From Pseudonocardia alaniniphila (GTDB taxonomy: Bacteria > Actinomycetota > Actinomycetes > Mycobacteriales > Pseudonocardiaceae), in NCBI RefSeq assembly GCF_022524485.1, contig NZ_JAKXMK010000005.1, positions 1 through 42,280 on the forward strand: a stretch of 42,280 nt of DNA. Reading direction: 5' to 3'. The position numbers and the translations under genes are program-made. Positions 41,143-42,280 of the stretch are shown in pieces (position 1 is the first letter of the stretch; the number at the start of each line of letters is the position of its first letter). Below the pieces are notes generated by a model that was not told where the DNA came from, searched no databases, and saw nothing but the letters and a program-made list of their open reading frames with translations.

Positions 41143-42280
41143 GCCGAGACGTCCTCCGGCTGGGCCTTGTCCCGAGTTGTGGTGCCGGCGGTAGTGGTTT
41201 CCGCGGTGTTGGTGTCCGCCGTTTTGGTCGTGCGGACGACGGTGCCGTTTTCGACGGCGACTTGGCGGGTGAGCCAGCGTTGTTGGCGGATGGTGGCCAG
41301 GGCGTGGATCTTGATGATGGCCATGAGCCAGGAGATGGCGATGTAGCCGGGGATGTAGAAGAAGGAGGTGGGGCGGCGGCGGAGGTGGGGGAGGAGTTTG
41401 GCGGAGCGGCTGATTTGCCACCAGGCGGCGAGGATGATGACGAAGATCCATTGTTGCTCGATGATGGAGGCGATCATGAACGCCAGTCCGAGGAGCAGGG
41501 TGAAGCTGGAGACTGCTTTGTCGATCATGGTGTAGGCCAGGAACGGGTGTCGCCATACCCAGCGGCGTGACAGGGCTCGCAGGTCGGAGCGCCAGGTGTT
41601 GCGGGCCCAGCGCAGGCGTTGGCGGATGAAGATTCGCCAGTGGTCGGGGAAGGTCGACCACACCTCGGCCGAGCGTTGCATGTAGGTTTTGTGGCCGCGT
41701 TCGAGGATCAGGGTGGTCAGGCGTTTGTCGTCTCCGGACAGGCAGGGCACCCCGAGGAAGGTTTCGTGCATGAACTCGTGCTCGACCTGTAGCAGTAGCT
41801 CGCGTCGGTAGACCGCGGTGCGTCCGGACAGGCAGGACACGGCTTGGCCGAGCAGGCTTTGTGAGGCGTTCTCGTCGAAGTAGCGGTGGTCGAGGAACAT
41901 GTCGGTGATCCGGGCCAGGAACCCGGTGGAGCCGTAGACGCTCTGGCGGGTCCCGACCCCTCCCATGCGTGGGTCGGCGAAGGGTTTACACACCTGCTCG
42001 GCCACGTCCGGCGCCCAGATCGTGTCGGAGTCCACCAGCGCGACCAGTTCCCCGGTCGCGGCGTTCCACCCCCGCCGCAACGCATCCCGCTTCCCGGGTA
42101 CCTCGGTGACCAGCACCGTGACCGGGTAGCGGGCGGCGATCTGCTGGCAGGTGGTGTCCGAGGCGTCGATGACCAGGATGACCTCGTGTACGTCGTTGTC
42201 CAGCCACGACTCGATCGCCGCGGTGAACACCGCCGGATCCTCCTGGTACACCGGCACCACCACACTCACGCTGGCCCGAT
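41139..42280 (-). CDS. Processive glycosyltransferase family 2 (hyaluronan synthase/Alg8-like), N-terminus beyond window
   Basis: A membrane polysaccharide synthase, at least 380 aa here. Visible motifs are VSVVVPVYQEDP, VIDASD, the metal-binding ALVDSD, LSGDDKRLT and the processivity motif QRLRW. They are followed by three or four helices (about 235-320) and a Thr-rich tail. The frame is open to the window edge and the usual start of the fold lies there, so the true start is probably outside; the GTG at 42269 is a less likely start. It leads an operon with a 54-aa protein and a beta-helix lipoprotein, an exopolysaccharide-type set. Confidence 0.9.
   Translation of the reverse strand, partial: RASVSVVVPVYQEDPAVFTAAIESWLDNDVHEVILVIDASDTTCQQIAARYPVTVLVTEVPGKRDALRRGWNAATGELVALVDSDTIWAPDVAEQVCKPFADPRMGGVGTRQSVYGSTGFLARITDMFLDHRYFDENASQSLLGQAVSCLSGRTAVYRRELLLQVEHEFMHETFLGVPCLSGDDKRLTTLILERGHKTYMQRSAEVWSTFPDHWRIFIRQRLRWARNTWRSDLRALSRRWVWRHPFLAYTMIDKAVSSFTLLLGLAFMIASIIEQQWIFVIILAAWWQISRSAKLLPHLRRRPTSFFYIPGYIAISWLMAIIKIHALATIRQQRWLTRQVAVENGTVVRTTKTADTNTAETTTAGTTTRDKAQPEDVSA

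Overview
This is about 42 kb of high-GC actinobacterial DNA. The signs are GC-rich third codon positions, many GTG starts, 4-base ATGA/GTGA gene overlaps, an F420-type luciferase-like oxidoreductase, an ECF41 sigma factor and several promoters whose -10 box sits 6-8 bases before the start codon. A Pseudonocardia-like genome (Pseudonocardiaceae) would fit, but that is inferred from style and gene content. No tRNA, rRNA, CRISPR array, transposase or phage gene was recognised.

Layout. (1) 1-5345 is almost free of ordinary genes. It carries four tiny, strongly basic peptide genes (21+ [cut by the window edge], 35, 50 and 48 aa), all on the minus strand. Each has its own ribosome-binding site, and the three complete ones are followed by a hairpin terminator. 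Each has a 13-bp dyad (type ACTCNATTNGAGT) centred 102-104 bp upstream of its start codon. The two longest spacers hold no convincing gene; the second contains five copies of a 62-bp palindromic repeat, and a sixth copy lies at 11499-11560. (2) 5346-11474 is a sugar-acid catabolic operon (minus strand): MHS-type transporter, mannonate/gluconate dehydratase, KDG kinase, KDPG aldolase and an Ldh-type dehydrogenase, with a divergent GntR/FCD regulator. (3) 11559-18435 holds a LacI regulator divergent from an ABC sugar importer, a signal-less GH5 hydrolase and a second enolase-superfamily enzyme. A perfect 14-bp palindrome lies between them. (4) 18513-20846 has an ECF41 sigma factor divergent from a carboxymuconolactone-decarboxylase (AhpD-like) gene, with mirror-image promoters between them, then an alpha/beta hydrolase. 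(5) 21056-25654 is a TetR regulator plus a heterodimeric ABC exporter with one degenerate ATP site. (6) 25668-30990 contains an HxlR regulator and divergent SDR, a MEKHLA protein with an LLM oxidoreductase, an ECF sigma/zinc anti-sigma pair and a YihY-type membrane protein. (7) 31044-35639 is polyester metabolism: a PHB-depolymerase-type esterase, an IclR regulator, a phasin-like small protein and class I PHA synthase. (8) 35650-42280 has a PAS-GGDEF-EAL protein, a POT peptide transporter, and an exopolysaccharide-type operon (GT2 synthase, 54-aa protein, beta-helix lipoprotein) linked by ATGA overlaps and cut by the window edge.

How they work together. Regions 2 and 3 look like two routes for plant- or polysaccharide-derived sugars. 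In region 2 an acid is imported, dehydrated to 2-keto-3-deoxygluconate, phosphorylated and cleaved to pyruvate and glyceraldehyde-3-phosphate. In region 3 an oligosaccharide is imported intact, hydrolysed in the cytoplasm, and an acid product is probably handled by the second enolase-family enzyme. The most unusual part is the peptide region: four loci with the same operator at the same distance look like one regulon of very small cationic peptides that I cannot assign to a known family.
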